The notes beneath the pieces are model-generated. The model worked only from the letters and a program-made list of their open reading frames with translations. It made no database searches and had not been told where the DNA came from. Source: Gottfriedia sp002574545 (GTDB lineage: Bacteria; Bacillota; Bacilli; Bacillales; Bacillaceae_G). From it: a stretch of DNA of 64,000 nucleotides. Both the position numbers and the translations under genes were made by a program. The DNA lies in NCBI GenBank assembly GCA_052180195.1, contig CP197469.1; one strand, written 5' to 3'. Positions 47,953-58,158 of the stretch are shown here, piece by piece (positions within the stretch are counted from its first letter, which is position 1; each line of letters starts with the position of its first letter).

Positions 47953-48203
47953 ATGAAACCTCTAACACAAAATCAAAAATTATTTTTTTACTCTGGATAC
48001 CTACTATCATAATAGGAAACATTTTTTTAATTAAAGAAGGTAGTTTCAAAATTTCTATCTGGTATCAAGTTGTCCTCGCTTTATCAACTATAATTTTTAG
48101 CTATGATGATTGGAAAAATAAAAATCTTGCAAGATTGATAGTCACTTTTAGCGTATGTTTAACTGTTTCAACTTCAATATTGATTTATATCATACGATAC
48201 TAG
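47953..48203 (+). pseudogene. small membrane-protein gene broken by a frameshift
   Basis: It starts at ATG 47953 after AAAGGA and encodes MKPLTQNQKLFF, then hits a T7 run near 47982-47988; shifting frame there restores a continuous protein beginning LLWIPTIIIGNIFLIKEGSF, with two further hydrophobic segments, ending at TAG 48201. The full product would be about 83 residues. It is a recent frameshift in a homopolymer or a sequencing error. I do not know the family. Confidence 0.65.
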
Positions 48204-48275
48204 ATTACTATTACCCAATAAAAATAAAATATGACGATTTTATGATTTATTCTCTTCCGTTTCCATCAATAAAAA

Positions 48276-48299
48276 ACGCAACCCTTAAAAGGGATTGCT
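48276..48299 (-). terminator. terminator after ABC-2 permease operon
   Basis: Minus-strand GCAATCCCTTTTAAGGGTTGCGTTTTTT forms a stem with one bulge, 10 bp after the last gene of the exporter operon. Confidence 0.7.
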
Positions 48300-48309
48300 C
48301 CTCTAAATT

Positions 48310-49092
48310 TCACGAACCGGTCGATCGATAATGTCTCACTCCAATTTGCCAAACTAGTAAACAAGGTATTATAAAAATGATACCCGCTATCGGTGATAAC
48401 ATATATAGATACGCTTTCCCATCCGTTTTCTCTAGAATGTACATTAAAGGTAAATAATTGACACATCCGAAAGGAATAACAAATGTAAAGAATTTTGTGA
48501 TCCATTTCTGATAAATATTTAATGGATATTGCGCCATTTCTCTTCCGCCATCTGTGAAAATGTTAACCACTTCGAGACCTTGAATTGTCCAGAAACACAT
48601 TGTGGCTGCAAGGATAAAGATTCCGGTAAATATAAAAACCCCGCTGATAATCATTAATAAAAGCGTAATCACTTTCATACTGCTCCAATCAATCGAAAGA
48701 CTACTAATCGCCCAGATCAAAACAATTAAGCTCTGAATTAATCTACCAATTCTATTAAACTCAAATTTAGAGCCCATAACTTGAACAATTGTACTTCTTG
48801 GACGAACAAGTACTCGATCAAAGTTACCACTAACAATAAGGCTGGAGAAATTATCAAATCCTCGAGCAAAACATTCACTTAGGGCAAATGCCATGTGGAT
48901 AATCGCAAAACAAAGCGCAACCTCGTAGAAAGTCCATCCTTTAATTTGTCCAAAACGTTCAAACAAAAAATAAAGACCCGCAAACATCGAAAACGGGATT
49001 AAAAACTGACCAATCGTTAAAAGCCAAAAAGATGTGCGGTATTCCATTTGCGATTTAAAGAGAATAAGAAGATATTTAAAATATAGTCCCAT
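48310..49092 (-). CDS. ABC-2 family permease (COG3694-like)
   Basis: A 260-residue membrane protein with about six segments. With the two genes before it, it forms the known three-gene exporter set of one ATPase (COG4586-like) and two permeases (COG4587- and COG3694-like). The ATG 49092 lies 7-8 bases after AAGGAGG; a longer frame to 49152 overlaps the previous gene. The family is related to daunorubicin-type exporters; the substrate is unknown. Confidence 0.82.
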   Translation of the reverse strand: MGLYFKYLLILFKSQMEYRTSFWLLTIGQFLIPFSMFAGLYFLFERFGQIKGWTFYEVALCFAIIHMAFALSECFARGFDNFSSLIVSGNFDRVLVRPRSTIVQVMGSKFEFNRIGRLIQSLIVLIWAISSLSIDWSSMKVITLLLMIISGVFIFTGIFILAATMCFWTIQGLEVVNIFTDGGREMAQYPLNIYQKWITKFFTFVIPFGCVNYLPLMYILEKTDGKAYLYMLSPIAGIIFIIPCLLVWQIGVRHYRSTGS

Positions 49093-49096
49093 AGCA

Positions 49097-49900
49097 TCAA
49101 CCTCCTTGGACCACGACTCTTCGTAAAGCTTTATTAAAAGCGATTCTTCCAAGCCAAATAAGTAAAACTAACCAAATAATTTGGATGACGATCCCAATCA
49201 CTGCTTCAGTTTGAGGAATATTTCCGGAATAAACCCTAAACGGGAAATCTGCTGTCCAACGAAATGGAAGGAAATAAGCAACGGTCTGAAGCCAATCTGG
49301 CATGAGTGGGATTGGAATTGTTAATCCAGAGAAAAATTCTCCAACAACCCCAAACAGTAGCAAGGAGCCAATAGGAGACATTGTCACAAATACCGAAATA
49401 TAAATGAACATCGAAATTGAAACAAGAAGAAGTAAGCCAAAAATCAGGGCAAGTAAAAATAACACAAAGGTAAAGACACTTGGTGGTAACGTCATTTTAT
49501 AAGGTTGAGGTAAAAGAAAAGCAACTAAAAGGATTGGGAAACACCTTAGAATTGCACTCGACAAGCGTTGGGCTAAAAGTTTTGAATACCAAAATCCGTA
49601 TAATTCGCATGGTCTGCAAAGTTCATATGCGATATTCCCAGTTGTAATTAAATCAAAAAGCTCATTATCACGAAACCAAAGCATGATGAATGCTAAAAAG
49701 GATTGTTGTAACCATAAATATGTAATGATTTCTTTTAAAGAAAGTGGTTGAGATTGTACAGTTTGACTATAAAAAGCTTCAAAAATCATGATGTACATAA
49801 ATCCCCAGAAAAACTGTGTTGCAACCCCAGCCAATGCTGCTGAACGATATTGCATTCCGTTCAATAATCGTAGTTTTAGTACAGATACATAAGGCTTCAT
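49097..49900 (-). CDS. ABC-2 family permease (COG4587-like)
   Basis: A 267-residue membrane protein with about six segments, including LWFRDNELFDLITTGNIAYELCRP between helices 2 and 3, broken here into its LFDLITTGNIAYELCRP core, which is characteristic of this permease family. The ATG overlaps the ATPase stop by 4 bp (ATGA), so the two are translationally coupled. It is the second gene of the exporter operon. Confidence 0.82.
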   Translation of the reverse strand: MKPYVSVLKLRLLNGMQYRSAALAGVATQFFWGFMYIMIFEAFYSQTVQSQPLSLKEIITYLWLQQSFLAFIMLWFRDNELFDLITTGNIAYELCRPCELYGFWYSKLLAQRLSSAILRCFPILLVAFLLPQPYKMTLPPSVFTFVLFLLALIFGLLLLVSISMFIYISVFVTMSPIGSLLLFGVVGEFFSGLTIPIPLMPDWLQTVAYFLPFRWTADFPFRVYSGNIPQTEAVIGIVIQIIWLVLLIWLGRIAFNKALRRVVVQGG

Positions 49901-50874
49901 ATTTGAAACTCCTTATAGAGACCTACGATAATTTCTTCAATTGGTTGTGCTTCAATCGTCACATCGAGTAGATCAACTTTACTGGATAAACTGGAAATCA
50001 CATCAGATATTTTTACTTGTTCAGTATCTAAACTTAATATTGCCCGTTTTGGGGACCATGAAATCATTGTAGTTCCAGGGATTTTAAATGGATTGTGGTC
50101 CTCTTGGTAATCTACTGTAATCGTTTTATGCGTTCCAAAATGTTTTCGCAAATCATCCAAGTTCCCATCAAACAATAAGCTCCCTTTACCAATCAAAATA
50201 ACCCGATCAGCTAAAGCTTCGATATCATTCATATCATGCGTCGTAAGAATGACGGTAACGCCCTTTTCTTTATTGATCCTCTTAATAAACTCGCGTACAG
50301 CAATCTTTGAAACAGCATCAAGCCCTATTGTCGGTTCATCCAAAAATAAAATTTTAGGACTATGTAGCAATGATGCTGCGATCTCACAACGCATCCTCTG
50401 TCCTAAGCTTAATTGTCGTACAGGTGAATGAATAAGACTTTGTAAATCAAGGGTTTCAATCAGTAAATCAAGATTATCTTGATATTCGTTTTGAGGAATT
50501 TTATAAATATCACGGAGAAGCTCAAACGAGTCTATGACGGGTACATCCCACCATAATTGAGACCGTTGCCCAAAAACAACACCGATTTGTTTAACATAGG
50601 AAGCTCTTTCCTTCCACGGGGTGTATCCCATTATGTTACACGTCCCTCGATCTGGAACTAATATTCCGCTCATGATTTTTATCGTCGTAGATTTCCCTGC
50701 GCCATTCGGACCGATATATCCGACGATTTCCCCCGGTTCAATAGAGAAGGAAATATCATTTAGCGCTTCAACAATCGTATGCTCTCGATAAAAAAGCCCC
50801 TTCACTGCCTGCCTAAGTCCTGAAGAACGCTTCGCAACCTTGAAAGATTTACTTAAACCATCTACTGTAATCAA
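49897..50874 (-). CDS. ABC transporter ATP-binding protein (COG4586-like)
   Basis: A 325-residue ATPase with Walker A GPNGAGKST (about residues 54-62), Q-loop VFGQRSQLWWD, signature LSLGQRMR, Walker B ILFLDEPTIGLD and an H-loop in LTTHD. The extended C-terminus (about 250-325) is typical of exporter ATPases of this group. It starts at TTG 50874, 8 bases after AGGAGG. It powers the two permeases encoded downstream. Confidence 0.9.
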   Translation of the reverse strand: MITVDGLSKSFKVAKRSSGLRQAVKGLFYREHTIVEALNDISFSIEPGEIVGYIGPNGAGKSTTIKIMSGILVPDRGTCNIMGYTPWKERASYVKQIGVVFGQRSQLWWDVPVIDSFELLRDIYKIPQNEYQDNLDLLIETLDLQSLIHSPVRQLSLGQRMRCEIAASLLHSPKILFLDEPTIGLDAVSKIAVREFIKRINKEKGVTVILTTHDMNDIEALADRVILIGKGSLLFDGNLDDLRKHFGTHKTITVDYQEDHNPFKIPGTTMISWSPKRAILSLDTEQVKISDVISSLSSKVDLLDVTIEAQPIEEIIVGLYKEFQI

Positions 50875-51000
50875 TTTTTTCGCCTCCTATCACTTTTTTA
50901 GACTGGAAGAAAAATACTATCATCATACGATCAGCACGTCAATATTTTTTTCAGTTTATTCGGTAATTTTTGAAAATAGATGATTAAGGCAACAAAAAAA

Positions 51001-51030
51001 GAATGAAATCAATTCATTTCATCCTTTTTT
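51001..51030 (-). terminator. terminator after MurP-like PTS gene
   Basis: ATGAAAT and ATTTCAT stem with loop CAATTC, extended by G-C closing pairs, with A and T tracts on both sides, 56 bp after the PTS stop. Confidence 0.7.
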
Positions 51031-51085
51031 AGTCATCTAGACCCTATAAAAATAATTGGTCTGTACCAAACATGCTAAAGTTGGT

Positions 51086-52456
51086 TTACTTGAATTCAGC
51101 TGCCATTTCATCTTTAAATCCAAATAAGTAAGTAAAAATAAATCCAGCTACATAAGAGATAACCACTCCGGTTAAGTATAATAAAATCTGATTCGTATGA
51201 ACTAAGAACGATAGTGGAAGGCCTGAAACACCGACTGCAATTGTAGCGATATGGAAGTGAGCCTGGAATGCACCACCGACTCCCGCCCCTAAACAGGCCG
51301 TTAAGAATGGACGTCCAAGCGGTAACGTTACACCAAAAATTAATGGTTCACCGATTCCAAGCATTCCTGATGGGAGTCCCCCACCAATCGCACGTTTTAA
51401 GCTTTTTTTCTTCGTTTTAAAGTAAATTGCAAACGCTGCTCCTACTTGACCCGCTCCACCCATCGCAAGAATTGGTAGTAATGGGTCATCTCCAATCGAG
51501 TTAATTAATTCAAGATGAACTGGCGTCAAACCTTGATGGAGCCCGGTAACGACTAGTGGAAGGAATGTTGCACCAAGCACAAATCCCGCTACAACTCCTC
51601 CATAATCAAGAACATTTAATAAACCTTTTGTGATCGCATCTGATACAAAACCGCCAACCGGCATAAATACTAGATAGGTCACGATTCCTGTAATTAATAA
51701 TGCGATAGTCGGAGTAAGAATAATATCTAAAGATTGCGGTACAAATTTTCTTACTTGCCTTTCAACTAAAGCGATGAAGATTGCTGCAAAAAGAACTCCA
51801 ATTAACCCTCCACGTCCAGGAAGAAGATTGTTCCCAAACAAAGAGATATCAGCAACTGCAGGGTTGATGACAAGAATACCAGCGAGTGCGCCAAGTGCTG
51901 GTGATCCACCAAATTCTTTTGCTGCGTTTATTCCGACTAAGATTCCAAGATAAGCAAACAGCCCCGATCCGATCACGGTTAAAATAATGGCTAATTTTGA
52001 ATCTGCTGCAAGCCATTCCGCTTGAACAATTGCTTTTGTAATACCGGTTATTAATCCTGAAGCAACAAGGGCAGGAATTAACGGAATAAAAATACTTGCG
52101 ATTCTACGTAAAAACAGTTTAAACGGTTTTGCATTCCTTCGATCAATCTCTGATTTGTTTTTTGAAGCTACATCATTCAGATCAAAATCATCTGCAGCTG
52201 CAAGCAGTTTATCAAACTCTTCGGCAACTTTATTTACAACACCAGGTCCGAGTATGATTTGAATTGTTTCTTCTTCTACAACTCCTAAAACTCCTTCTGT
52301 CTTTTTGATCGCCTCAATGTCTACCTTTGAATGATTCTTTGAGGCTACTCGAAGTCTTGTCATACAATGAGTGGAAGCAGAGATATTCTCCACTCCTCCC
52401 AAATGCCCTAATAATTGTTCGGCCATTAATAAGTATTTGCTAATCCCCTTTGCCAT
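51086..52456 (-). CDS. PTS IIBC transporter, MurP/sucrose type
   Basis: A 456-residue protein with a IIB domain first (residues 1-90, phospho-cysteine in STHCMTRLRV) and a IIC domain with about ten membrane segments (from about 110). Length, B-C order and GLHQGLTPVHLELI fit the MurP/SacP group, which takes up N-acetylmuramic acid or sucrose-like sugars; it has no IIA. No murQ or murR lies beside it. AAAGGAGATG precedes the ATG. The 374 bp upstream hold no further gene. Confidence 0.8.
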   Translation of the reverse strand: MAKGISKYLLMAEQLLGHLGGVENISASTHCMTRLRVASKNHSKVDIEAIKKTEGVLGVVEEETIQIILGPGVVNKVAEEFDKLLAAADDFDLNDVASKNKSEIDRRNAKPFKLFLRRIASIFIPLIPALVASGLITGITKAIVQAEWLAADSKLAIILTVIGSGLFAYLGILVGINAAKEFGGSPALGALAGILVINPAVADISLFGNNLLPGRGGLIGVLFAAIFIALVERQVRKFVPQSLDIILTPTIALLITGIVTYLVFMPVGGFVSDAITKGLLNVLDYGGVVAGFVLGATFLPLVVTGLHQGLTPVHLELINSIGDDPLLPILAMGGAGQVGAAFAIYFKTKKKSLKRAIGGGLPSGMLGIGEPLIFGVTLPLGRPFLTACLGAGVGGAFQAHFHIATIAVGVSGLPLSFLVHTNQILLYLTGVVISYVAGFIFTYLFGFKDEMAAEFK

Positions 52457-52785
52457 CTTTACATCTCCTTTTAAAGTAACAAGTTTATTAGTTTAAAAGA
52501 TTATCTAACTCCTTTATGAGTATAGTCGTTGCTATAAGATTGATAGTTTTTCAAATGGTTGATCCCCTCCCTTTTATTACAGGAATCTAAAGCTTAAAAA
52601 GTAATATTTATAGGTTATTTACTATAAACATAATTTCAAATTTAATATTAAAGTTTTTGAAATTTCATTTAAATTTTACGCAAATGATTTCGCTTTTATG
52701 ACAAGGTATTAATAGGAAAAAATAGTAAATGGAAGTATTATAATTTGAATGGTAGAGGGTGACTCCCTATCAAGTATAGTTTTAT

Positions 52786-52825
52786 AAAAAAAATAGACGC
52801 ATCCCTTTAGTGGAACGCGCCAATT
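52786..52825 (-). terminator. weak terminator after IclR gene
   Basis: Minus-strand GCGTTCC and GGGATGC pair with two G-U pairs around ACTAAA, followed by GTCTATTTTTTT, a few bases after the IclR stop. Confidence 0.5.
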
Positions 52826-52830
52826 ATCAC

Positions 52831-53568
52831 CTAGATCTTCCCTATTTTCTTTGAGATTTCTTCCGCTGCTTTTGTTACTTCTTCGATCAAGAATGGAATA
52901 CGTTCCTGAGTAAATCGAAATCCTGGTACATTCACGCTTAATGCAGCGAGTATTTTGTTGTTGTACCCTGTAATTGGAGCCGCAATCGCCGCTGTATCTT
53001 CTGTTTTTTCACTTTGACTAATTGCATACCCTTTTTGTCTGATTTCAATTAGTTGTTGTTTTAAACTTGATTCTGAATTAGGTGTTAGATTAAGTTGGTC
53101 TAGTACTTTTTGAATTTCATACTCTTTCATATAAGCAAGAATGGTTTTGTTGGGAGCACCAATATGTAGTGGAATTCGGATACCGAGATTTTCAGCAATT
53201 CTAATTTTTAATGGACTGTCAATTTTATCAATCACAATTCCATCTATACCACTTTCAATATTTAAATAGATGCTTTCCTCTACATGACTCGCCAAACGTT
53301 CCATTATTGGTCTTGCTACTAATCTGAAATCCATTTTATCCAATTGACGGAGGCCAAGCTCCATCCATTTATACCCTAATTTATAATGCTTCGTTTCTGG
53401 TATTTGTACAACTAGTCCGTGTTTTATTAAAGAGTTTAGTAATCGGTGAAGCGTACCGAGAGATAGTGATGTTTTTTCCGCTAATTCAGTGATTTGCCAA
53501 TTCATTTTGGATTCATCCGAATTTAAGGTGTCAATAATAAGCATAGCTCGGTCAATAGATTGGACCAT
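52831..53568 (-). CDS. IclR-family regulator
   Basis: A 245-residue regulator: winged helix at residues 1-65 (ITELAEKTSLSLGTLHRLLN) and an IclR effector domain (from about 80) with IRIPLHIGAPNKTILAYM and GYAISQSEKTEDTAAIAAPI. ATG 53568 is 8 bases after GGAG; ATG 53574 is too close to it. It probably controls a neighbouring sugar or organic-acid gene; the MurP-like PTS downstream or the ABC importer upstream are candidates. Confidence 0.88.
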   Translation of the reverse strand: MVQSIDRAMLIIDTLNSDESKMNWQITELAEKTSLSLGTLHRLLNSLIKHGLVVQIPETKHYKLGYKWMELGLRQLDKMDFRLVARPIMERLASHVEESIYLNIESGIDGIVIDKIDSPLKIRIAENLGIRIPLHIGAPNKTILAYMKEYEIQKVLDQLNLTPNSESSLKQQLIEIRQKGYAISQSEKTEDTAAIAAPITGYNNKILAALSVNVPGFRFTQERIPFLIEEVTKAAEEISKKIGKI

Positions 53569-53808
53569 GATCATAACTCCTATGACTCTTCACTTCTTAT
53601 CTTGGGGAGTCTGTTCAAAAAGTCTGGGAATATTCCCCGATCATTACGTGCTGGTAGTATTCGAATGTTTTTTTAAAATTGCGTTGACTTGAGTATCTCA
53701 GCACTTCTTGTTTTCGTTTCGAACTTGCAAATGAATAATTGTGAGAGTAATTTTTTACATCTATCTTATAAATTTATCGCCTGTTTTTCCAAGGACTTTT
53801 AGATTAAT

Positions 53809-54510
53809 TTATAGCTTTATTGATTCTAATGATGCATTAGACTTATTTTTTCTTATTTTTCGTTTTTTATTACGACTCACATCTAAAGAATCTTCAAGCT
53901 TTTTAACTCCATACGTAATAATTAACACAAGTGCAAGATAATATAAACCGACTACAATATATGTATTCATTTGTTCAAAGTTAGAGGCAGCCTCACTTAG
54001 TCCTGCTCCCCATAAATCTTGCATCCCAACATATGCTACAAGCGAAGAATCTTTTAATCCAATTATAAACTGATTTCCAAGAGCAGGAATCGCCATTTTA
54101 AATGCTTGAGGTAACACGATTCTTCTCATTGCTAATGGTTGGGACATGCCAAGGGAGCGTGCAGCTTCCATTTGTCCTTTGTCAATTGATTGAATGGAAC
54201 CACGAAAGATTTCAGCAATATATGCTCCACTATGCACACCTAAAGCTATTGCACCAGCCCAAAACTGCGAGAATGTAATAATACTAGAAAGTCCAAAGTA
54301 TAAGATTGCGATTTGAACGATCAACGGTGTCCCACGAATGACTGTGACATAGAGATTAGCAATATAGTTAAGTACTTTAATCCGTGAGAGTCTGAAAAAT
54401 GCAAAAATAAGACCTATTCCACTTCCTAAAATAGTAGAGACGATTGTTAATTTTAACGTTAATAATGTCGCTTCTAAAAACACATGAAATGTATTTAAAA
54501 ATATATGCAT
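53809..54510 (-). CDS. polar amino acid ABC permease
   Basis: A 233-residue His/Glu/Gln/Arg-family permease with about five membrane segments and the EAA loop EAARSLGMSQPLAMRRIVLP. It ends with a Lys/Arg/Asn-rich tail (RNKKRKIRKNKSN), which is unusually long for the family. AGGGGTGAGG precedes the ATG. It forms an operon with the binding lipoprotein and ATPase upstream and makes the channel of an amino acid importer. Confidence 0.9.
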   Translation of the reverse strand: MHIFLNTFHVFLEATLLTLKLTIVSTILGSGIGLIFAFFRLSRIKVLNYIANLYVTVIRGTPLIVQIAILYFGLSSIITFSQFWAGAIALGVHSGAYIAEIFRGSIQSIDKGQMEAARSLGMSQPLAMRRIVLPQAFKMAIPALGNQFIIGLKDSSLVAYVGMQDLWGAGLSEAASNFEQMNTYIVVGLYYLALVLIITYGVKKLEDSLDVSRNKKRKIRKNKSNASLESIKL

Positions 54511-54555
54511 GATACCTCACCCCTCTTCTTGTCCTATTAGGCTAGAATTCTATTA

Positions 54556-55338
54556 TTATTTTTCTTCAAGAATATTTCGGCCAAACCACTTTTCACTAAT
54601 TTTTTCATAAGTTCCATCTTTAATAATTTCATCTAAAGCCTTGTTAATTTTCTTCTGAAGTTCTTTATCCTCTTTCCTTACCGCAATTGCTTGGTTATCG
54701 TGAGTTAATGGAGTGCCTACATCTTTAATCTTAGCTTTTCCTTCTTTAATGACTCTAAAGCCGACCATTTGATCTGTAATAACAGCATCTAGTCTACCAG
54801 TTGGAAGATCCATTATCGCCGTTAGGTCACTATCATAATCAACGACATTTTCTTTTCCAGTATATTTAATCGCTAAATCTTTATACGGGCTAGCTTTTAC
54901 AACACCAATTTTCTTCCCTTTTAAATCCTCAGCAGATTTGATTTCTTTATTATTATCAGCGACAAAAATTTGAGAACCTGAAATATAATATGGATTACTG
55001 AAATCAACCACTTTTAATCGTTCTTCCGTAATCGTCATACTCCCTAAAATCGCATCATACTTATTAGACACTAAGCCTTGTACAATTGTTTCCCATGGGT
55101 TTGTTACTGGTACAGCCTTCATTCCCATTTTTTCTGAAAGTGCTTTACCGATTTCAACATCAAATCCAGCAAGCTTGCCATCTTCTTTATAGTTAAATGG
55201 TTTATATAATCCACTCATTGCATAATGAAATTCTTTTGAACTCGCTTCATTCCCGGTTTTATCTGCCCCACATGCACTTAGAAACATTGCCCCTGCTACC
55301 ATTGAAGATAATAAAATACCACGCCAATTCTTTTTCAT
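54556..55338 (-). CDS. amino acid ABC substrate-binding lipoprotein
   Basis: A 260-residue lipoprotein with lipobox LSAC (Cys23) and a type II periplasmic-binding fold of the PBP family 3: FNYKEDGKLAGFDVEIGKALS near the start, broken here to its GFDVEIGKAL core, and DAILGSMTIT. ATG 55338 follows GGAGG by 8 bases; starts at 55356 and 55353 lack a site. Cystine or glutamine-type ligands are typical, but the ligand cannot be read from the sequence. Confidence 0.9.
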   Translation of the reverse strand: MKKNWRGILLSSMVAGAMFLSACGADKTGNEASSKEFHYAMSGLYKPFNYKEDGKLAGFDVEIGKALSEKMGMKAVPVTNPWETIVQGLVSNKYDAILGSMTITEERLKVVDFSNPYYISGSQIFVADNNKEIKSAEDLKGKKIGVVKASPYKDLAIKYTGKENVVDYDSDLTAIMDLPTGRLDAVITDQMVGFRVIKEGKAKIKDVGTPLTHDNQAIAVRKEDKELQKKINKALDEIIKDGTYEKISEKWFGRNILEEK

Positions 55339-55365
55339 TACACAAACCTCCATCATTTTTTTAGA

Positions 55366-56088
55366 TTATAAAATACTATTAAGAAATTGTTTCGTCCTTT
55401 CATTTTGTGGATTTTCAAAAAACTGTTTAGGTGTGCCTTCCTCTAAAATGAGGCCTTCTTCCATGAATAAAACTCGATCCGCTACTCCTCTAGCAAAACC
55501 CATTTCATGCGTAACTACAACCATTGTCATTCCTTCACTTGCTAGCTGTTTCATAACTTGAAGAACCTCTCCTACCAGTTCAGGATCTAAAGCTGAAGTA
55601 GGCTCATCAAAAAGCATCACCCTCGGGTTCATCGCCAGTGCACGTGCAATCGCAACCCTTTGTTTTTGTCCACCCGATAACATTTCTGGATATTCATCGG
55701 CCTTATCTGTCAGTCCAACTTTCTCCAATAAAACATAAGCAATCTCTTTTGCTTCACTCTTTTTCATTCCTTTAACATGGATAGGAGCTTCAATGATATT
55801 TTCTAAAACTGTTTTATGTGGAAAGAGATTAAAGTGTTGAAAAACCATACCAACCTCTGACCGAATTTTATTCAAATCTGTTTTACTAGGTTGAACCAAA
55901 TCACCATCAAAATAAATTTCTCCTGTATCATTGATTTCTAAAAAGTTTAAACATCTTAAAAGAGTACTCTTTCCTGATCCACTTGCTCCTAATAAAACAA
56001 CCACTTCTTTTTCATTAATCGTTAAATCAATTCCTTTTAATACTTGTAATGGCCCAAATGATTTACTTACACTTTTGATCTCAATCAT
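55366..56088 (-). CDS. amino acid ABC transporter ATP-binding protein
   Basis: A 240-residue GlnQ-type ATPase: Walker A GASGSGKST (about residues 34-42), Q-loop MVFQHFNLFPHKTV, signature LSGGQKQR, Walker B VMLFDEPTSALDPE and H-loop VVTHEMGFAR. It is the first gene of the three-gene amino acid importer operon, with GAGGG before the ATG. The 221 bp upstream to the divergent gene at 56310 are AT-rich and hold only promoters. Confidence 0.93.
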   Translation of the reverse strand: MIEIKSVSKSFGPLQVLKGIDLTINEKEVVVLLGASGSGKSTLLRCLNFLEINDTGEIYFDGDLVQPSKTDLNKIRSEVGMVFQHFNLFPHKTVLENIIEAPIHVKGMKKSEAKEIAYVLLEKVGLTDKADEYPEMLSGGQKQRVAIARALAMNPRVMLFDEPTSALDPELVGEVLQVMKQLASEGMTMVVVTHEMGFARGVADRVLFMEEGLILEEGTPKQFFENPQNERTKQFLNSIL

Positions 56089-56309
56089 AATGTTTCAACC
56101 CTCCCATCAAGTAAATAACAACACTTTTTTCCACAATGCGGAAACTATTTCTATTTTATTAACATTATACACAATTCTGACTATTTAGTCATTACATAAT
56201 TTTCAGAAATCCGACAATAGGCCCATTTTTACAAATCTTTCCAATCACCTAGAACTAGGCGAATGCATATATTAATATCCAATCTATGTATTGAAAGGGG
56301 GCTATTCTC

Positions 56310-57692
56310 ATGCATGTCGATTTAACAGCCATACATTGGCTTTATGTAGCATTTATAGGGTTAATTATTTTATTTCTAATTCTTAGACGTGACACAAGCC
56401 TAGTCTGTCTCGCAGGAATTTTCCTACTTGGCCTAGTAGCAACTGAGTCGCTTTCAAGTTCCGTCAGTATCTTGTTTTCAAGTTTCATATACGCCATAAC
56501 TGAATTACTTTCTACTATTTTAGTCATCTCGATTATCGTTTCAATGAGTAAAGCTTTAACAGATAGCGGAGTGCATCAGGCACTCATCAGTCCATTTACA
56601 AAGGTGATGAGAAACGCCACACTAAGTTATTGGACCATTGGTATTGTCATGATGGTCGTCTCTTGGTTTTTCTGGCCGTCACCTGCAGTTGCCTTAATTG
56701 GTGCGGTTTTACTGCCAGTTGCTTTAAGAGTAGGGTTACCGGCTTTAGGTGTTGCGATGGCAATGAATTTATTTGGCCATGGGATTGCTTTATCTAGTGA
56801 TTACGTAATCCAGGGTGCCCCAAAACTAACAGCCGACGCAGCTGGCATCCCAGTTTCAGATGTTTTACATGCAAGTATTCCACTTGTAATCGTAATGGGT
56901 GTCGTGACAACCGTCGTTGCTTTTTACTTCTTAAAACGTGATATGAAGAGAGGACTGTTAACAGTAGAAATCCCAGAAGAAGATACAAAAGCTGAGAACT
57001 ATTTACTTTCTTCAACACAACAAAAATGGATGGCCGCTCTTGTTTTCATTTTATTCGCAGTGGATATTTGGGCGATGATTCATTTCAATCTACAAGGTGG
57101 AGACGCAACAGCATTAATCGGGGGTACTTCCCTAATAATTCTTTCCATTCTATCTATGATAGGTCATAAGAACAAAGGATTTGAAGAAGTAACAAACTAT
57201 TTAATTCATGGATTCAAATTCGGTTTTAAAGTATTCGGTCCGGTTATTCCAATTGCTGCTTTTTTCTATCTCGGAGATAGTGGATTCACGGCAATCATTG
57301 GAGATTACTTGCCAAAAGGATCAAATGGAATTGTAAACGATTTAGGCTTTGCTTTAGCACATGCAGTTCCTGTAAATCCTGGAGTTGCGGGAGTAACATT
57401 AACAACAGTTGGAGCAATTACTGGTTTAGATGGATCTGGATTCTCCGGAATTTCACTGGCTGGCTCAGTAGCTTCATTATTTGCTACGGCAATAGGTCAT
57501 GGAGTTGCAACATTAACTGCTATGGGGCAAATTGCAGCAATTTGGGTTGGTGGCGGAACACTGATTCCTTGGGCGTTGATTCCTGCGGCGGCTATTTGTA
57601 ATGTCAGTCCGTTTGAGTTGGCTAGACGGAATTTGGTACCTGTTTTGATTGGGTTGGCTGTTACTACTGTTGTTGCGATATTTTTGATTTAG
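56310..57692 (+). CDS. multispanning carrier-like membrane protein
   Basis: A 460-residue protein with about 11-12 membrane segments, arranged like the ion transporter superfamily (two repeats, each with a helical hairpin rich in Gly/Pro: SWFFWPSPAVAL, and AHAVPVNPGVAG late in the protein). I do not recognise the family or substrate. AAAGGGGG precedes the ATG. Slightly less AT-rich than its neighbours and monocistronic, with its own terminator. Confidence 0.75.
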   Translation: MHVDLTAIHWLYVAFIGLIILFLILRRDTSLVCLAGIFLLGLVATESLSSSVSILFSSFIYAITELLSTILVISIIVSMSKALTDSGVHQALISPFTKVMRNATLSYWTIGIVMMVVSWFFWPSPAVALIGAVLLPVALRVGLPALGVAMAMNLFGHGIALSSDYVIQGAPKLTADAAGIPVSDVLHASIPLVIVMGVVTTVVAFYFLKRDMKRGLLTVEIPEEDTKAENYLLSSTQQKWMAALVFILFAVDIWAMIHFNLQGGDATALIGGTSLIILSILSMIGHKNKGFEEVTNYLIHGFKFGFKVFGPVIPIAAFFYLGDSGFTAIIGDYLPKGSNGIVNDLGFALAHAVPVNPGVAGVTLTTVGAITGLDGSGFSGISLAGSVASLFATAIGHGVATLTAMGQIAAIWVGGGTLIPWALIPAAAICNVSPFELARRNLVPVLIGLAVTTVVAIFLI

Positions 57693-57701
57693 TAATTAAT
57701 T

Positions 57702-57730
57702 AGAAGGGCACATAAATATTATGCCCTTCT
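57702..57730 (+). terminator. terminator after carrier gene
   Basis: AGAAGGGCA and TGCCCTTCT stem followed by TTTTT, 10 bp after the stop. Confidence 0.88.
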
Positions 57731-58158
57731 TTTTAAATCAATTGCTTTTGTATTTCATCATAAAAATTTCCATTTTCAAGAATATTCCCCTGTACTTTTT
57801 GCTCAATTAGATATTCAAATGCCTTTACTTAACTCACTTTTATACATATTAATAAATTATTTAATTCTTTATTTCGACCTAATTGTTAGACAAAGGATAC
57901 GCTCTATTACAATTTCGCTATTCAATCTAATCAAGAAAGAATGAATCGATTTTCGTCATTCAAGAAACTCCATTTCAAAAGAATTATACGTCTATATAAA
58001 GGCATTCAATTTTACCGTTAACTTCACATATTGTTCGATTATTCACATAATATACCTCCCACAACAATTTTGATTCCGAAAAATCGCCACGAAATTCGTA
58101 TTTATTAGGTAGAATAAAAAAATATATAAGTTCACCAATGCAGGTATCTATTTAAAGC
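57731..58158. other. non-coding gap with possible gene debris
   Basis: No intact gene. On the minus strand near 58050, GGGAGG precedes a GTG-started 20-codon frame (NNRTICEVNGKIECLYIDV) ended by TAA; a neighbouring frame continues with protein-like codons (NSFEMEFLE) and stops again. This may be a short gene broken by a frameshift. Evidence is weak. Confidence 0.3.
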
